Assembly: GCA_036488875.1 (NCBI GenBank)
Contig: DASXGW010000006.1
Coordinates: 1 to 35,429, forward strand
Reading direction: 5' to 3'
Source of the DNA: Candidatus Baltobacteraceae bacterium
GTDB lineage: Bacteria; Vulcanimicrobiota; Vulcanimicrobiia; Vulcanimicrobiales; Vulcanimicrobiaceae
Length of the DNA stretch: 35,429 nt
A program made the position numbers and the translations under genes. Below, in pieces: positions 23,404 to 31,873 of the stretch. A model generated the notes under the pieces. That model searched no databases and was not told the origin of the DNA. It was given only the letters and a program-made list of their open reading frames with translations. Within the stretch, counting starts at the first letter, position 1. The number at the start of each line of letters is the position of its first letter.

Positions 23404-24275
23404 TTTTTCGTATTCTCGGATCCGCCGCCGGCGGCGGCGTTCCGCAATGGAATTGTGCCTGCGCGAACTGCATCGCCGCGCGTAGCGGCGTCGCGCCCCG
23501 GCGCACGCAGTCCGGTGCGGCGGTCAGCGCCGATGGCGATCGGTGGCTCCTCCTCAACTGTTCGCCGGACATAGCAGCGCAGATCGAAACGTTCGCGCCG
23601 CTGCAGCCGCGCTCGCTGCGCGATACGCCGATCGACGGTATCGCACTCACCGATGCAAACGTGGACCATTTGGGGGGCTTGGCGGCGCTGCGTCAATCGG
23701 GCAAGCATCGATTCGCGATCTGCTCGAGCCCGGTCGTTCGCGATATCGCCGTCGCCCAGACGGCATTTGCGCCGTTCGAGCGCGAGCCGCATCGCTGGGA
23801 CGCGCTGGCGGATGGGGAGTGGGGCGAGCGTTTTGGGTTACGTCTGCGCGGTTTTTCCGTACCGGGAACAACACCTGGATACGCCGGCAGGCGCGAAGAT
23901 CCAGGCGCGGTGTTCGCCTATGAAATCGGCGCCCCAGGGAACGGTGCGCCGATCCTTTTCGCACCCGTGTTTAGCGCAATTGATGGCCCTCTCTTCGAAG
24001 CGATCTCACGCGCAACGGTGGCGATTCTCGACGGAAGCTTCTTCAGTCATGACGAGCTCCTTGCCGGCGGGTTCATGGAGAAAACGGCGCGCCAGCTCGG
24101 CCATTCACCCGTCGGCGGGTCCGGCGGAACGCTCGACCGGCTGCGGGGCGTGCGAACGCGCATCGTTTTCACGCACGTCAACAACTCCAACCCGATGCTC
24201 GACCCGAGCTCCGCAGCCGCTGTCGACGTACGCCGCGCCGGCGCCGAGATCGCGTACGACGGGATGACGTTCTAG
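23400..24275 (+). CDS. pqqB: PQQ biosynthesis protein PqqB
   Basis: Protein of 291 residues, GTG start overlapping the pqqE stop. It has the metallo-beta-lactamase fold with PqqB marks: LGSAAGGGVPQWNC, the zinc-binding CACANC (Cys19, Cys21, Cys24), the DANVDHLGGL metal site at about 85-94, and LDGSFFSHDEL. PqqB is a non-haem iron hydroxylase acting on the cross-linked Glu-Tyr intermediate. It is the last gene of the run, so the order is A-C-D-E-B, whereas the classical Klebsiella order is A-B-C-D-E-F. No pqqF or other M16 protease is present in the window. Only eight bases separate its stop from the convergent phosphoesterase gene. Confidence 0.94.
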   Translation: MIFRILGSAAGGGVPQWNCACANCIAARSGVAPRRTQSGAAVSADGDRWLLLNCSPDIAAQIETFAPLQPRSLRDTPIDGIALTDANVDHLGGLAALRQSGKHRFAICSSPVVRDIAVAQTAFAPFEREPHRWDALADGEWGERFGLRLRGFSVPGTTPGYAGRREDPGAVFAYEIGAPGNGAPILFAPVFSAIDGPLFEAISRATVAILDGSFFSHDELLAGGFMEKTARQLGHSPVGGSGGTLDRLRGVRTRIVFTHVNNSNPMLDPSSAAAVDVRRAGAEIAYDGMTF

Positions 24276-24283
24276 CGTCTCTT

Positions 24284-25639
24284 TTAGTAGTCGTCGTCCG
24301 GCGGAACGTCCTCGCGTGCGGGGTCGGTAAAGAACGCCGCGCGTCTGAACGTCGGTATCGGTTGGAACGGCTGGAACGATTGCGAGAAATCGAAGCAATC
24401 GCGCAAGTCGTCGGCGCGCTCGTCGGTCGTGTGCAGCGACGGCAGGTCGAACGCTTCTTCGGTAAACTTCAGGATGCTGCCGAACTCGTGCTGCATGTGC
24501 GAGACGTAATGCGGCTTCGCCCACGGTGAAATGACGATCATCGGAACGCGCGGCCCGAGCCCCATGCGATCGAGCCGCGGCGGGACCACGTGATCGTACC
24601 AGCCGCCCCAGTCGTCCCAAGTAACGATAATCGCGGTCGAACTCCAAAACGGGCCGCGTCCGAGCGCGTTGACGACCGATGCGACCCACTCGGGACCGAA
24701 GGCGCCTTTCACGCCGACGTCTTTCTTGGTGGTGCGATTGGGAAACGGATGGTCGGAGTTTTGCATCGTGGGGACGACCCACGTGATCGACGGAATGTCG
24801 CCGATGACGGCGTCGTTAATCACGCGCGTCTCGGGCGAAACGACGTTTTGCCAACGCGGCGAAAACCGAATGTGCTTGATCGCGTCGAACGCCGACCAAA
24901 TATTTCCGAGCTGGTTGAGACCCGGCGCGTAGTACCGCCAGGGTACGCCGTTGGCCATGGCGACGTCGGCGAGCGTTTCGAAATCGAGGCACGGATAAAT
25001 GCCCGGCTCGACTTCGTTACCGTCGACGCCAATGAGCGAAACGCGCGCGTCGGGCGGTGAGTCGCAACCCCACGCGAACCGCGTCGTGCCGAGCTGATTC
25101 GGATTGCTCGCGATGTACCCAGCCTGGCCCGCGATCAGATACAGATGTGCCGGAAAGCTCGGCCCGGTGTTCGATTGAAACATCCGGTCGGCGAAGGTAT
25201 AACGCTTGGCCATGATCCAATACGGCTCGACCTCACGTTCGGGCACGTAGGCGTACGCAAACTCGTCGGGCTGCTTCGGCGTCGTCATCGCTTCGGCAAA
25301 ACCGTCCATGCGGCCGTTGTCGTACTCGGTCATCCACGCGCGGTGCTGATGGTCGACGTCTGCGGGATAGCCCAGGTCGACCGGCTCCAAGTTGACCGGC
25401 CCGATTCGCCGCTCGCCGATGCGCACCGTGTCGGCGCCCGGAAAGCCGTTAAAGAGGTTGTCGACGCTGCGGTTTTCCTGGACGACGATGACGACGTGCT
25501 TGATGTGCGACCGAAGCGCCGCGAGGTACGCGGCATCGACCGCCTGCCTGGCGCTCTGGGGGGTCTGAGCGAGCGCTGGGACGCCCGGCATTATGCAAGC
25601 AAGCGCTAGTGCTGACGCTAAAAAGCGTCTCGTCCTCAT
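24284..25639 (-). CDS. Secreted phosphoesterase, second copy
   Basis: Protein of 451 residues with a signal peptide (1-25, ending ALAQT). Same superfamily as the gene at 4541-5965: [18 protein letters not shown] (ENRSVD at 55-60) and [17 protein letters not shown] starting at about 340 keep the metal and active-site residues. TMQNSDHPF and VVISPWAK-like [13 protein letters not shown] are also typical of the AcpA/phospholipase C group. The phosphate ester it cuts is unknown. Differences in length and in the middle region show that it is an old paralogue, not a recent copy. It is divergent from the PQQ-type propeller gene with just 34 bases between the two ATG codons, so their promoters must overlap or lie in coding DNA. 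Confidence 0.92.
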   Translation of the reverse strand: MRTRRFLASALALACIMPGVPALAQTPQSARQAVDAAYLAALRSHIKHVVIVVQENRSVDNLFNGFPGADTVRIGERRIGPVNLEPVDLGYPADVDHQHRAWMTEYDNGRMDGFAEAMTTPKQPDEFAYAYVPEREVEPYWIMAKRYTFADRMFQSNTGPSFPAHLYLIAGQAGYIASNPNQLGTTRFAWGCDSPPDARVSLIGVDGNEVEPGIYPCLDFETLADVAMANGVPWRYYAPGLNQLGNIWSAFDAIKHIRFSPRWQNVVSPETRVINDAVIGDIPSITWVVPTMQNSDHPFPNRTTKKDVGVKGAFGPEWVASVVNALGRGPFWSSTAIIVTWDDWGGWYDHVVPPRLDRMGLGPRVPMIVISPWAKPHYVSHMQHEFGSILKFTEEAFDLPSLHTTDERADDLRDCFDFSQSFQPFQPIPTFRRAAFFTDPAREDVPPDDDY

Positions 25640-25673
25640 CGAATTCCATCCATACCCGGGAATACTCTATTCC

Positions 25674-26984
25674 ATGGCTGCCCTAGCTCGCCCGGCCCTG
25701 GCGATCGCTGCGATCGCGTTAGCAACGTTTTACCTCCTTCCCGCCGCCGTTTCGGCGGGATTCTCGATTCACTTTCCGCTGTTCCATCGGCAGCCGACCG
25801 ACGGTTGGACGCAGTTTCGCTACGGACCCGACAACAACGCGGTAATCCCCGGAAAGCTCGAAACGTCCTGGCGCGTCGAGACGGGTGGCCAAATTTCCGC
25901 GAGCCCGACACTCGTCGGCAGCGTCCTCTATCTTGGAAATAATGACGGACATCTCTATGCAATCGATCCGGCGAGCGGACGCGCGTTCTGGACGTACGGA
26001 ACGCACAACCCGCTGATGAGCGCGCCGATCGTGTACAACGATTTGGTCATCGTCGGCGAAGGCGATGCCAACAGCATGGGCTCCAGTCCGCCCGAACCAA
26101 TCAAGGTCGGGCAAGGTCCGAGCTCGCTGATCGCGCTCGATCGCCGTTCGGGAAAGATTCGCTGGAAAAAAGTGATTGGCGGCTCCGGTATGCCGACTCC
26201 AGCAATCATCAACGGCGTTCTCGTGCAGCACAACGGCGCCGGTTGGGTCGGCGGTTACGATCCGGCAACCGGCGCGCGCAAGTTCGCGCATCATCTCGAG
26301 TCGGTCGCATCGATGTCGGCGATTCTTCCGCTGGGCGGCGATCAGTTCGTCACGACCGGTGTCGGCACCAACGCGGTGTGGAAGATGAGCGCCACGGACG
26401 GTTCCGTGCTTTGGCGCACCGTCTTTCCGCACGGCGCGTCGGGCATCGGCGACTGTCCGCCGGTGACCGACGGTAATCGCATCTATTGTGACTACGTCGT
26501 GCCCGTGCCGCCGGATACGGGCACACAAGTGGGCCGCCAGGCTCAACAGCGCGTTTTCGCTATCGACGTCAATACCGGAGCGAAAGTGTGGGACGTCGCT
26601 ACCGATCGCGGCACGCTCTTGCCGCGCAACGAAGCCGGCATTCCGCTGCTCGTCGACGGCGTGCTTTGCGCCGGCAACGCACTCGCGCCGGTCATGCGCG
26701 GGCTCTCCGCCGACACCGGCGACCCGCTGTGGGCCGTCAAAACGCACGGTCCGGTCAAAGGCGGCTTGGTTGCCGTTGACGGCGTCGTCTACTTCGGCGA
26801 CTACGGCGGCTACTTATGGGCGGTTGACGAACACACCGGCAACATCATCGGCGTGAAGAACGCGCACACGCGGTTCAACGTCGGCTCGCCGATCGTCGAC
26901 GGTAAGACGCTCATTGACGGCAGCGATACCGGCGCGATCCTCGCAATGCCGCTAGCCGACATCCGCGCGGCACACGATTCTTAG
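25674..26984 (+). CDS. PQQ-type repeat beta-propeller protein
   Basis: Protein of 436 residues. Residues 1-29 form a signal peptide or N-terminal anchor. Seven or eight blades carry the W-motif: GHLYAIDPASGRAFWTY, LIALDRRSGKIRWKK, GYDPATGARKF, MSATDGSVLWRT, VFAIDVNTGAKVWDV, GLSADTGDPLWAV and YLWAVDEHTGNII. This fold is shared by PQQ dehydrogenases and by BamB-like assembly factors that bind no PQQ. It is shorter than known PQQ alcohol dehydrogenases and lacks the vicinal Cys-Cys pair, so a true quinoprotein dehydrogenase is not supported. Proximity to the pqq operon (1.4 kb) still makes PQQ binding worth testing. Start at ATG 25674, just after the divergent gene. Confidence 0.87.
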   Translation: MAALARPALAIAAIALATFYLLPAAVSAGFSIHFPLFHRQPTDGWTQFRYGPDNNAVIPGKLETSWRVETGGQISASPTLVGSVLYLGNNDGHLYAIDPASGRAFWTYGTHNPLMSAPIVYNDLVIVGEGDANSMGSSPPEPIKVGQGPSSLIALDRRSGKIRWKKVIGGSGMPTPAIINGVLVQHNGAGWVGGYDPATGARKFAHHLESVASMSAILPLGGDQFVTTGVGTNAVWKMSATDGSVLWRTVFPHGASGIGDCPPVTDGNRIYCDYVVPVPPDTGTQVGRQAQQRVFAIDVNTGAKVWDVATDRGTLLPRNEAGIPLLVDGVLCAGNALAPVMRGLSADTGDPLWAVKTHGPVKGGLVAVDGVVYFGDYGGYLWAVDEHTGNIIGVKNAHTRFNVGSPIVDGKTLIDGSDTGAILAMPLADIRAAHDS

Positions 26985-27086
26985 GCCGCCGAGCGCTCGC
27001 ACGTTGCCGGCGCTTCTCATCGATTCTTAGTCTCTTTTCGGCCGGCTCCGGGCGGGGAGCGCCGATGCTTAGGGAAGATGAAGCTT

Positions 27087-28091
27087 ATGTCCCGCCCCCT
27101 CTCATGGCGCGCGGTTGCCGCCGTTTCACTCGCGTTGTCATTCTCGCCCCAAATCGCGCAAGCAGATACCAGCGCGAATCAGCAGCAAATTTGGGAGACG
27201 CAAATCGGCCAGCAAAAGTACGCCGAGTACGAGCAACGCGGCGAAATCGTGCCGCCGCAATCGCCGCTCTATCAAGCCATCGACTCGATAACCAAGCCCA
27301 TTGCGAAGGTCGCTGACTCGCAGTACTTTACACCGTTTCATTTCATCTTACTGAACGAGTCTACGCCGAACGCGATGGCCATGCCCGGCGGGAACGTCTA
27401 CATCACCACCGGCCTGATGTCGTTTCTGAAGAATCGCGACGAGCTCGCAGGCGTGATCTGTCACGAAGTCAATCACGACATTCACCACGACATGTACGCC
27501 GTCTATCAGGCCACCCAGGGCGGGCGCGCGCCGCAAGACCCCAACGCGATCGCCTACGAACGCCAGGTCGAGTCCAATGCCGATCGGGCCGGAGCGTACA
27601 CGTGCGCGAAGGCGGGGTTCAATCCGTGGGGGATGGTGTGGAACTTCCGGCTGCACGGTCAGACGCCGATGGCCGCCGCGCAGGAAGAGCCGAACTCGAA
27701 TCATCCTAGCGACTCCTCGCGCGCCTCGGATCTGATCGCGTTATTCCAAAGCGATCCGGGGACGTTCGCCAGGTTTAAAGATGACGTCGCGGTGGCAACG
27801 CCGCTTGCGACGCCGCAGGTTGCCCAGCAATACGGCTACCAACGGCCGCAGTATCAACAGCAGTATCCGGGATATCCGCAGCAACAGTATCCGGCGTATC
27901 CGCAAGCGCAGTATCCGCAGCAAGGCTATCCGCAACCGCAGTATCCGCAGCAAGGCTACCCGCAACCGCAGTATCCGCAGCAAGGGTACCCGCAAGCGCA
28001 GTATCCGCAGCAAGGGTACCCGCAACCGCAGCAGCAACAGCAGGGTCCGTATCCCCCGCCGCCGCTGCCGCCGTGCTATCCGTACTGCTAG
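27087..28091 (+). CDS. Exported M48-type metalloprotease with PQY-repeat tail
   Basis: Protein of 334 residues from ATG 27087 (AGGGAAG nine bases upstream); ATG 27078 lies too close to that site. Signal peptide 1-26 (ending AQA). The peptidase domain has NAMAMPGGNVYITTGLM, the zinc motif HEVNH at 126-130 and the third ligand Glu162 in VESNADRAG, as in M48 (HtpX/BepA-like) proteases that degrade misfolded envelope proteins. From about residue 240 the protein is a Pro-Gln-Tyr tail built on the 10-residue unit YPQPQYPQQG and ends PPPPLPPCYPYC with two cysteines. Such a tail is not part of the family and may mediate sticking or phase separation. Its stop overlaps the glutamine synthetase stop by four bases. 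Confidence 0.92.
   Translation: MSRPLSWRAVAAVSLALSFSPQIAQADTSANQQQIWETQIGQQKYAEYEQRGEIVPPQSPLYQAIDSITKPIAKVADSQYFTPFHFILLNESTPNAMAMPGGNVYITTGLMSFLKNRDELAGVICHEVNHDIHHDMYAVYQATQGGRAPQDPNAIAYERQVESNADRAGAYTCAKAGFNPWGMVWNFRLHGQTPMAAAQEEPNSNHPSDSSRASDLIALFQSDPGTFARFKDDVAVATPLATPQVAQQYGYQRPQYQQQYPGYPQQQYPAYPQAQYPQQGYPQPQYPQQGYPQPQYPQQGYPQAQYPQQGYPQPQQQQQGPYPPPPLPPCYPYC
27901..28020 (+). repeat. Tandem 30-bp repeat inside the M48 protease gene
   Basis: Four consecutive copies of a 30-base unit, each CGCAASCGCAGTATCCGCAG followed by CAAGGSTAYC, with only one to three differences between copies, and decayed copies on both sides (27841-27900 and 28021-28050). Each unit codes for ten residues and keeps the reading frame. 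Copy number is likely to vary between strains through slippage. Confidence 0.95.
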
Positions 28092-29551
28092 AACAGATTC
28101 CAGAGATACTGATTGTAGACTTCGTGATGGTACTGGACTTCTTGTGCTTTCACGAAGCTGCCAAGTAACCGCGGGCATCGGTCCGCGCTGGCCTGCTTGA
28201 GATCCGCATAACGTGCTTTGACGTCGGCACCGAGCAGCTCCGTCGTCCACGGAGATGTCCGGAAGTCGTGCAGCGCGTCGTAGATGTTGTCGGGCAGATA
28301 GTGCTCGGCCTGGCGCAGTCCTTTTTCGTCGCTGGTGCGACCATGCAGCCCCGTCTTGAAGACCGCCAGCAACACCATGTACGGATTTGCGTCAGGCGCG
28401 ACCGAACGCACCTCGGTGCGCATGCTGCGCTCGTTACCGAACGGAACCCGTACCATGGAACCCCGATCGATCGCAGAGGCCTTGATTTGGTTTGGCGCCT
28501 CAAAGTGCGGATCGAGCCGGCGATACGCATTGACGCTGGCGTTGAGCATCAAGCACACGTCGCGTCCGTGGGTGAGAATCCGGTCGACGAACTGCCAGCC
28601 GAACTGGCTGAGTTTCTCCTCGCCGTCGGGATCCCAGAACAGGTTCTTCCCGTCTTTGCTTACCGACACGTTGGTGTGCATGCCGCTGCCGTTCACGCCG
28701 ACGACCGGTTTGGGCAGGAAGCTCGCCGTCATCCCGAGCCGCGTGGCGACCTGGCGGCAGATCAGCTTGTAGAGCTGAATTTGGTCGGCCGCCGCAACGA
28801 CTTCGCCGTAGCTATAGTTGATCTCGAACTGCGAAGGCGCGACCTCGGGATGGTCCTTTTCATTTTGGAATCCCATGGCGCGCTGCACTTCGGCCACCGT
28901 GTCGATAAAAGTGCGCAGCGGGTCGCCCGGCAGCGAGTGATAGTAGCCGCCGGTATTGACGTAATCGAACTTCCCGGTTTCGTGATAACGGCGTTCCGCA
29001 TCGAGCCCTTCGAAGAGGAAGCCTTCGATTTCGTTGGCCGCGTTGAGCGTGTAGCCGTCGTTGGCGTAGCAGTCCTTGGAGAGCTGCTTGAGCGCGCCGC
29101 GAATGTCGCCGGCAAAGGGCGAACCGTCGCGGTCGAGCACGTCGCCGAAGACCAGCACCTTGCCGGGACCGAAGATATCCGACGGCGCCCAATAGAACGC
29201 ACTCCAATCCAGGCTCAGTCGCAAGTCGCTTTCGCGCTGCGGCGTAAACCCGCGAATCGACGATCCGTCGAACGTCAGATTGTCGTGCGAACCCAACAAG
29301 AACTTCTTGTCGTAATCGAGCATGTGCAGCCGGCCCTCGAGGTCGGTGAACAACACGGTTACGGCTTTGATGCGTTTTTCGTCGGTGAGATATTTGAGGC
29401 GCTGCTCGGCCAGTTGATGGGCGGCGACGCGCTCTTTACGTTGTTGTTTAGCAGCGAGATTTAGATCCTCGAGCTCGTTATACGGCAGCTCGAGAAAATC
29501 GCGCAGTTCGGACGACATCGGCTGTCTCTGAACTCCTTCGGTCGGCTTCAT
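28088..29551 (-). CDS. glnA: Glutamine synthetase, type I
   Basis: Protein of 487 residues from ATG 29551, preceded by GGGGGAGG at spacing 9. It makes glutamine from glutamate, ammonia and ATP. Signatures: FDGSSIRGF, NEIEGFLFE, APSQFEINYSYGEVVAAAD, VVGVNGSGMHTNVSVSKDG, and MVRVPFGNERSMRTEVR near the C-terminal third. The NLYDLP-type tyrosine loop, the adenylylation site of the enterobacterial enzyme, is not visible, so control by GlnE-type modification is doubtful. An alternative identity is a GlnA-like gamma-glutamyl-amine ligase; the full set of GS motifs favours GS. It is transcribed after the S9 peptidase gene, 159 bases downstream of its stop. Confidence 0.9.
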   Translation of the reverse strand: MKPTEGVQRQPMSSELRDFLELPYNELEDLNLAAKQQRKERVAAHQLAEQRLKYLTDEKRIKAVTVLFTDLEGRLHMLDYDKKFLLGSHDNLTFDGSSIRGFTPQRESDLRLSLDWSAFYWAPSDIFGPGKVLVFGDVLDRDGSPFAGDIRGALKQLSKDCYANDGYTLNAANEIEGFLFEGLDAERRYHETGKFDYVNTGGYYHSLPGDPLRTFIDTVAEVQRAMGFQNEKDHPEVAPSQFEINYSYGEVVAAADQIQLYKLICRQVATRLGMTASFLPKPVVGVNGSGMHTNVSVSKDGKNLFWDPDGEEKLSQFGWQFVDRILTHGRDVCLMLNASVNAYRRLDPHFEAPNQIKASAIDRGSMVRVPFGNERSMRTEVRSVAPDANPYMVLLAVFKTGLHGRTSDEKGLRQAEHYLPDNIYDALHDFRTSPWTTELLGADVKARYADLKQASADRCPRLLGSFVKAQEVQYHHEVYNQYLWNLF

Positions 29552-29710
29552 CGGTGTTATCCTCCCCCAGCGGTGCGTTATCACCGTATTTCGCCGGGAC
29601 ACCGGCGGGTTACGCTGGCCCGCTACACAATCCGATGATGCCGCGTTTATGCATCCGGTAAACGCCGCCTTGTGGATAAGGGCACGTTCCGGAGGATAAC
29701 CGGCCCGGAG
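29552..29710 (-). promoter_or_regulatory. glnA leader with a perfect anti-ribosome-binding-site segment
   Basis: Read on the minus strand, the ribosome binding region GGAGGATAAC (29565-29556) has a perfect 10-base complement GTTATCCTCC at 29700-29691. Between them are a 7-bp hairpin (GCGTTTA/TAAACGC, 29665-29643), a GCGGG/CCCGC hairpin and a GCCGG/CCGGC hairpin. If transcription starts above 29700, a long-range stem could hide the ribosome binding site. No match to the known glutamine riboswitch (glnA motif) is apparent. Confidence 0.45.
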
Positions 29711-31783
29711 CTAGGGGTTGAGGTACTTGCCGAGCCAGTCGAGCATGATGTGCAGCCGCTCCACGCGGTGGATCGGCGATCCCGTTCGGTTGAGATCGTG
29801 ATTCTCGTTGGGAACGGCGACGTATTCTACGGTTTGCCCCAGCACCTTCAGCGACGTATATTCTTGCAGCGTCTGATCGATCGGCGCGCGCGTATCTTCG
29901 TCGGAGTGCAGCAGCATCAACGGCGTGTGAACGCCTTCTACGTACGTCAGCGGCGAGAACTTGGCGTAATCGGTGCTCGCCGGGTTCCACGCCGGCCCCC
30001 ACGTGTAGTAGCCGCCGCCCAGGCCGCCTTTGCCCGCGAAATCGGCCGCCAAATTTTCGCTCACGAGATTACTGACGCCGCGCTCGGCGACACCGGCTTT
30101 GTACCGATCGGTGTGCGCGACCACCCACATCGTGGCGTAACCGCCGTAGGAACCGCCGGAGACTCCTAGCCGGGTCGCGTCCACGTCGGGACGCTGCACG
30201 GCAGCATCCATGACGGCCTGTACGCCTTGGAACATGGCGTCGCCATAGTTCCCTTCCAACGCCTCTTCAAGGGCGTATCCGTGTCCCGTACTTCCGGCCG
30301 GATCGGAGAACACGACGTTATACCCCATCGATGCGTACACTTGGAACTCTTGAAAGAACGTGTCGCCGAACTGCGTTTCGGGGCCGCCGTGAATGTTCAG
30401 CAGGGTCGGATGCTTCGCGCCCGGCTTTCCGCCGGTGGCCGGCATGAACCAAGCCTGCACGGTGTTGCCGAGGGAATCTTTCACGGTGAACTCTTGCGGC
30501 GTCGACAGCGTCGCCGATTTGAGATAGTCGTCGTTAACGTGCGTGAGCTGCCGCGGAGTTCCGTTGACGACGTCGGTAACGTAGACGTCGGCGGGATGCG
30601 TGAAATCGCTGTAGAGATACGCGACGCGTTTGCCGTCGTGCGAAACCGAGCACGACCACGCTTCACCCTTGGGCGGCGTCGCGTCGCGAAACGTTCCGCT
30701 CGAGAGATCTAAAATGCGCAGGTTCGAATAACCCGGCCCGTCGACGTTGAGGAGTGCCCAGTCCGACGACGGCAGCATGTTGACGCAGAACCCGCCGCCC
30801 TCTTTCATGTCGGCGAGCAGCGAGTCGCCCCACGACGCCGTGTTTTTGGCGACGACCGTTTTTGCATCGCTGCCGTCAGGTTTTGCAACCGCGAGTGCGG
30901 GCAGCGCCGCCCCGTCCTTGACGTCTTGCGTGAGATAGTAGAGACGGCTGCCGTCGTTGCTGAATGACACCGCAAAGTTGGCCGGCAGCGACGAGCTCAT
31001 CTTCTGCATCGCGCCTCCCGTCGATGGGATCGTATAGACGTCGCTATCGGCCCCGTCGACCGGTTCATAGCGCGTCGAGCTGAAAAGCATCGTGCGATCG
31101 TCGGGCGACCATGCGGCGAAGCCTTCAGAGTACTGCCCGCTCGTGATCGCTTTGGCGCTGGATCCGTCGGCGTCGACCGTCCAGATGTGCTGATGGTCCT
31201 GATACACGTAGCCGGCGCCGTTGACTTGGAAGAAGAGTTGGCCGATCGTGCGGATGTCGGTGTTCTTTTGGTCCGCTTTCGGCGTAAACCCGGCTTTGGC
31301 GAAGTCGATGTAGGCCGCATGCGGCGGATCGCTCTGCGTGACGGTAAGCGCGATACGCTTGCCGTCGTGCGAGACGACCGGGCCCGAGACGCCCTCCTTG
31401 ACGTGCGTCAACTGAACGACCGTTTCCGTCGCGAGCGTGTAGCGATAGAGCTGCGGCTTCTGCTTGGGCATCGTGCGAACGAAAACGAAGCTCTTGCCGT
31501 CGGGCATCCAGTCGTAGTCACCGTCGCCCAGGTGTTTGGTCACGTTGTGCGTCAGGTTTCCGGTGGCAGCGTCGACGAGCTCGATCGACCGGTCGTAGGT
31601 GTTCTTCGGACCGTCCATCTTCGACGACTCGACGAGCACGTGCGTCCCGTCGGGGGAGATCAACGCGCTGCTGAGGTAGGTCATCTTGAACAAATCTTCG
31701 GGCGCAACCGAAGCGGCCATCGCCGGGGCCGCGCAGCACACCGCAAAACAGAAGGCTGCCAGAAACTTTCGCATGACGTTCAT
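29711..31783 (-). CDS. Exported S9-family (prolyl oligopeptidase/acylaminoacyl) peptidase
   Basis: Protein of 690 residues. Signal peptide 1-24 (ending AMAAS). Residues about 30-400 are TolB/WD-like propeller blades (SPDGTHVLVES, SHDGKRIALTV, SPDDRTMLFSST, SHDGKRVAYLYSD). The C-terminal alpha/beta hydrolase has LNIHGGPETQF, the nucleophile elbow GGSYGGY with Ser545, Asp630 in HSDEDTRAP and His662 in NENHDL, a complete triad. It should cleave short peptides or dipeptides outside the cytoplasm. ATG 31783 with GAAGG at spacing 9; ATG 31774 is possible. It is divergent from an amino-acid permease, which suggests peptide digestion and uptake of the products. Confidence 0.94.
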   Translation of the reverse strand: MNVMRKFLAAFCFAVCCAAPAMAASVAPEDLFKMTYLSSALISPDGTHVLVESSKMDGPKNTYDRSIELVDAATGNLTHNVTKHLGDGDYDWMPDGKSFVFVRTMPKQKPQLYRYTLATETVVQLTHVKEGVSGPVVSHDGKRIALTVTQSDPPHAAYIDFAKAGFTPKADQKNTDIRTIGQLFFQVNGAGYVYQDHQHIWTVDADGSSAKAITSGQYSEGFAAWSPDDRTMLFSSTRYEPVDGADSDVYTIPSTGGAMQKMSSSLPANFAVSFSNDGSRLYYLTQDVKDGAALPALAVAKPDGSDAKTVVAKNTASWGDSLLADMKEGGGFCVNMLPSSDWALLNVDGPGYSNLRILDLSSGTFRDATPPKGEAWSCSVSHDGKRVAYLYSDFTHPADVYVTDVVNGTPRQLTHVNDDYLKSATLSTPQEFTVKDSLGNTVQAWFMPATGGKPGAKHPTLLNIHGGPETQFGDTFFQEFQVYASMGYNVVFSDPAGSTGHGYALEEALEGNYGDAMFQGVQAVMDAAVQRPDVDATRLGVSGGSYGGYATMWVVAHTDRYKAGVAERGVSNLVSENLAADFAGKGGLGGGYYTWGPAWNPASTDYAKFSPLTYVEGVHTPLMLLHSDEDTRAPIDQTLQEYTSLKVLGQTVEYVAVPNENHDLNRTGSPIHRVERLHIMLDWLGKYLNP

Positions 31784-31830
31784 AACGCGTCGCCTTCGGC
31801 ATGCGCTTCGCGCTGCCTCGTCGAGTCGCG

Positions 31831-31852
31831 GCGTTTGAAGCGGTTTTCAAAG
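31831..31852. promoter_or_regulatory. Palindromic site in the divergent S9 peptidase/permease promoter
   Basis: TTTGAA and TTCAAA form a 6-bp inverted repeat around GCGGTT. The sequence GCGGTTTTCAAAG (31840-31852) differs from ACAGTTTTCAAAG at 15260-15272 at only two of 13 positions. Both are in divergent promoter regions, so a common regulator is possible. Confidence 0.3.
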
Positions 31853-31873
31853 ATTTTTGAGGAAGATCGCTCG

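Noticed and set aside
25674-26984. PQQ-dependent alcohol or glucose dehydrogenase
   Set aside because: Too short and without the vicinal cysteine pair; W-motif blades alone also occur in BamB-like proteins.
27841-28050. CRISPR-like array
   Set aside because: The 30-bp units are directly adjacent without unique spacers, in frame, and encode a PQY-rich tail.
28268-29464. Plus-strand open frame of 398 codons
   Set aside because: Antisense to glnA, whose motifs are unmistakable; the composition is that of a mirror frame.
31187-31873. Upstream extension of the permease frame
   Set aside because: It is antisense to the S9 peptidase gene; the ATG at 31874 has a strong ribosome binding site and begins the family-typical N-terminus.
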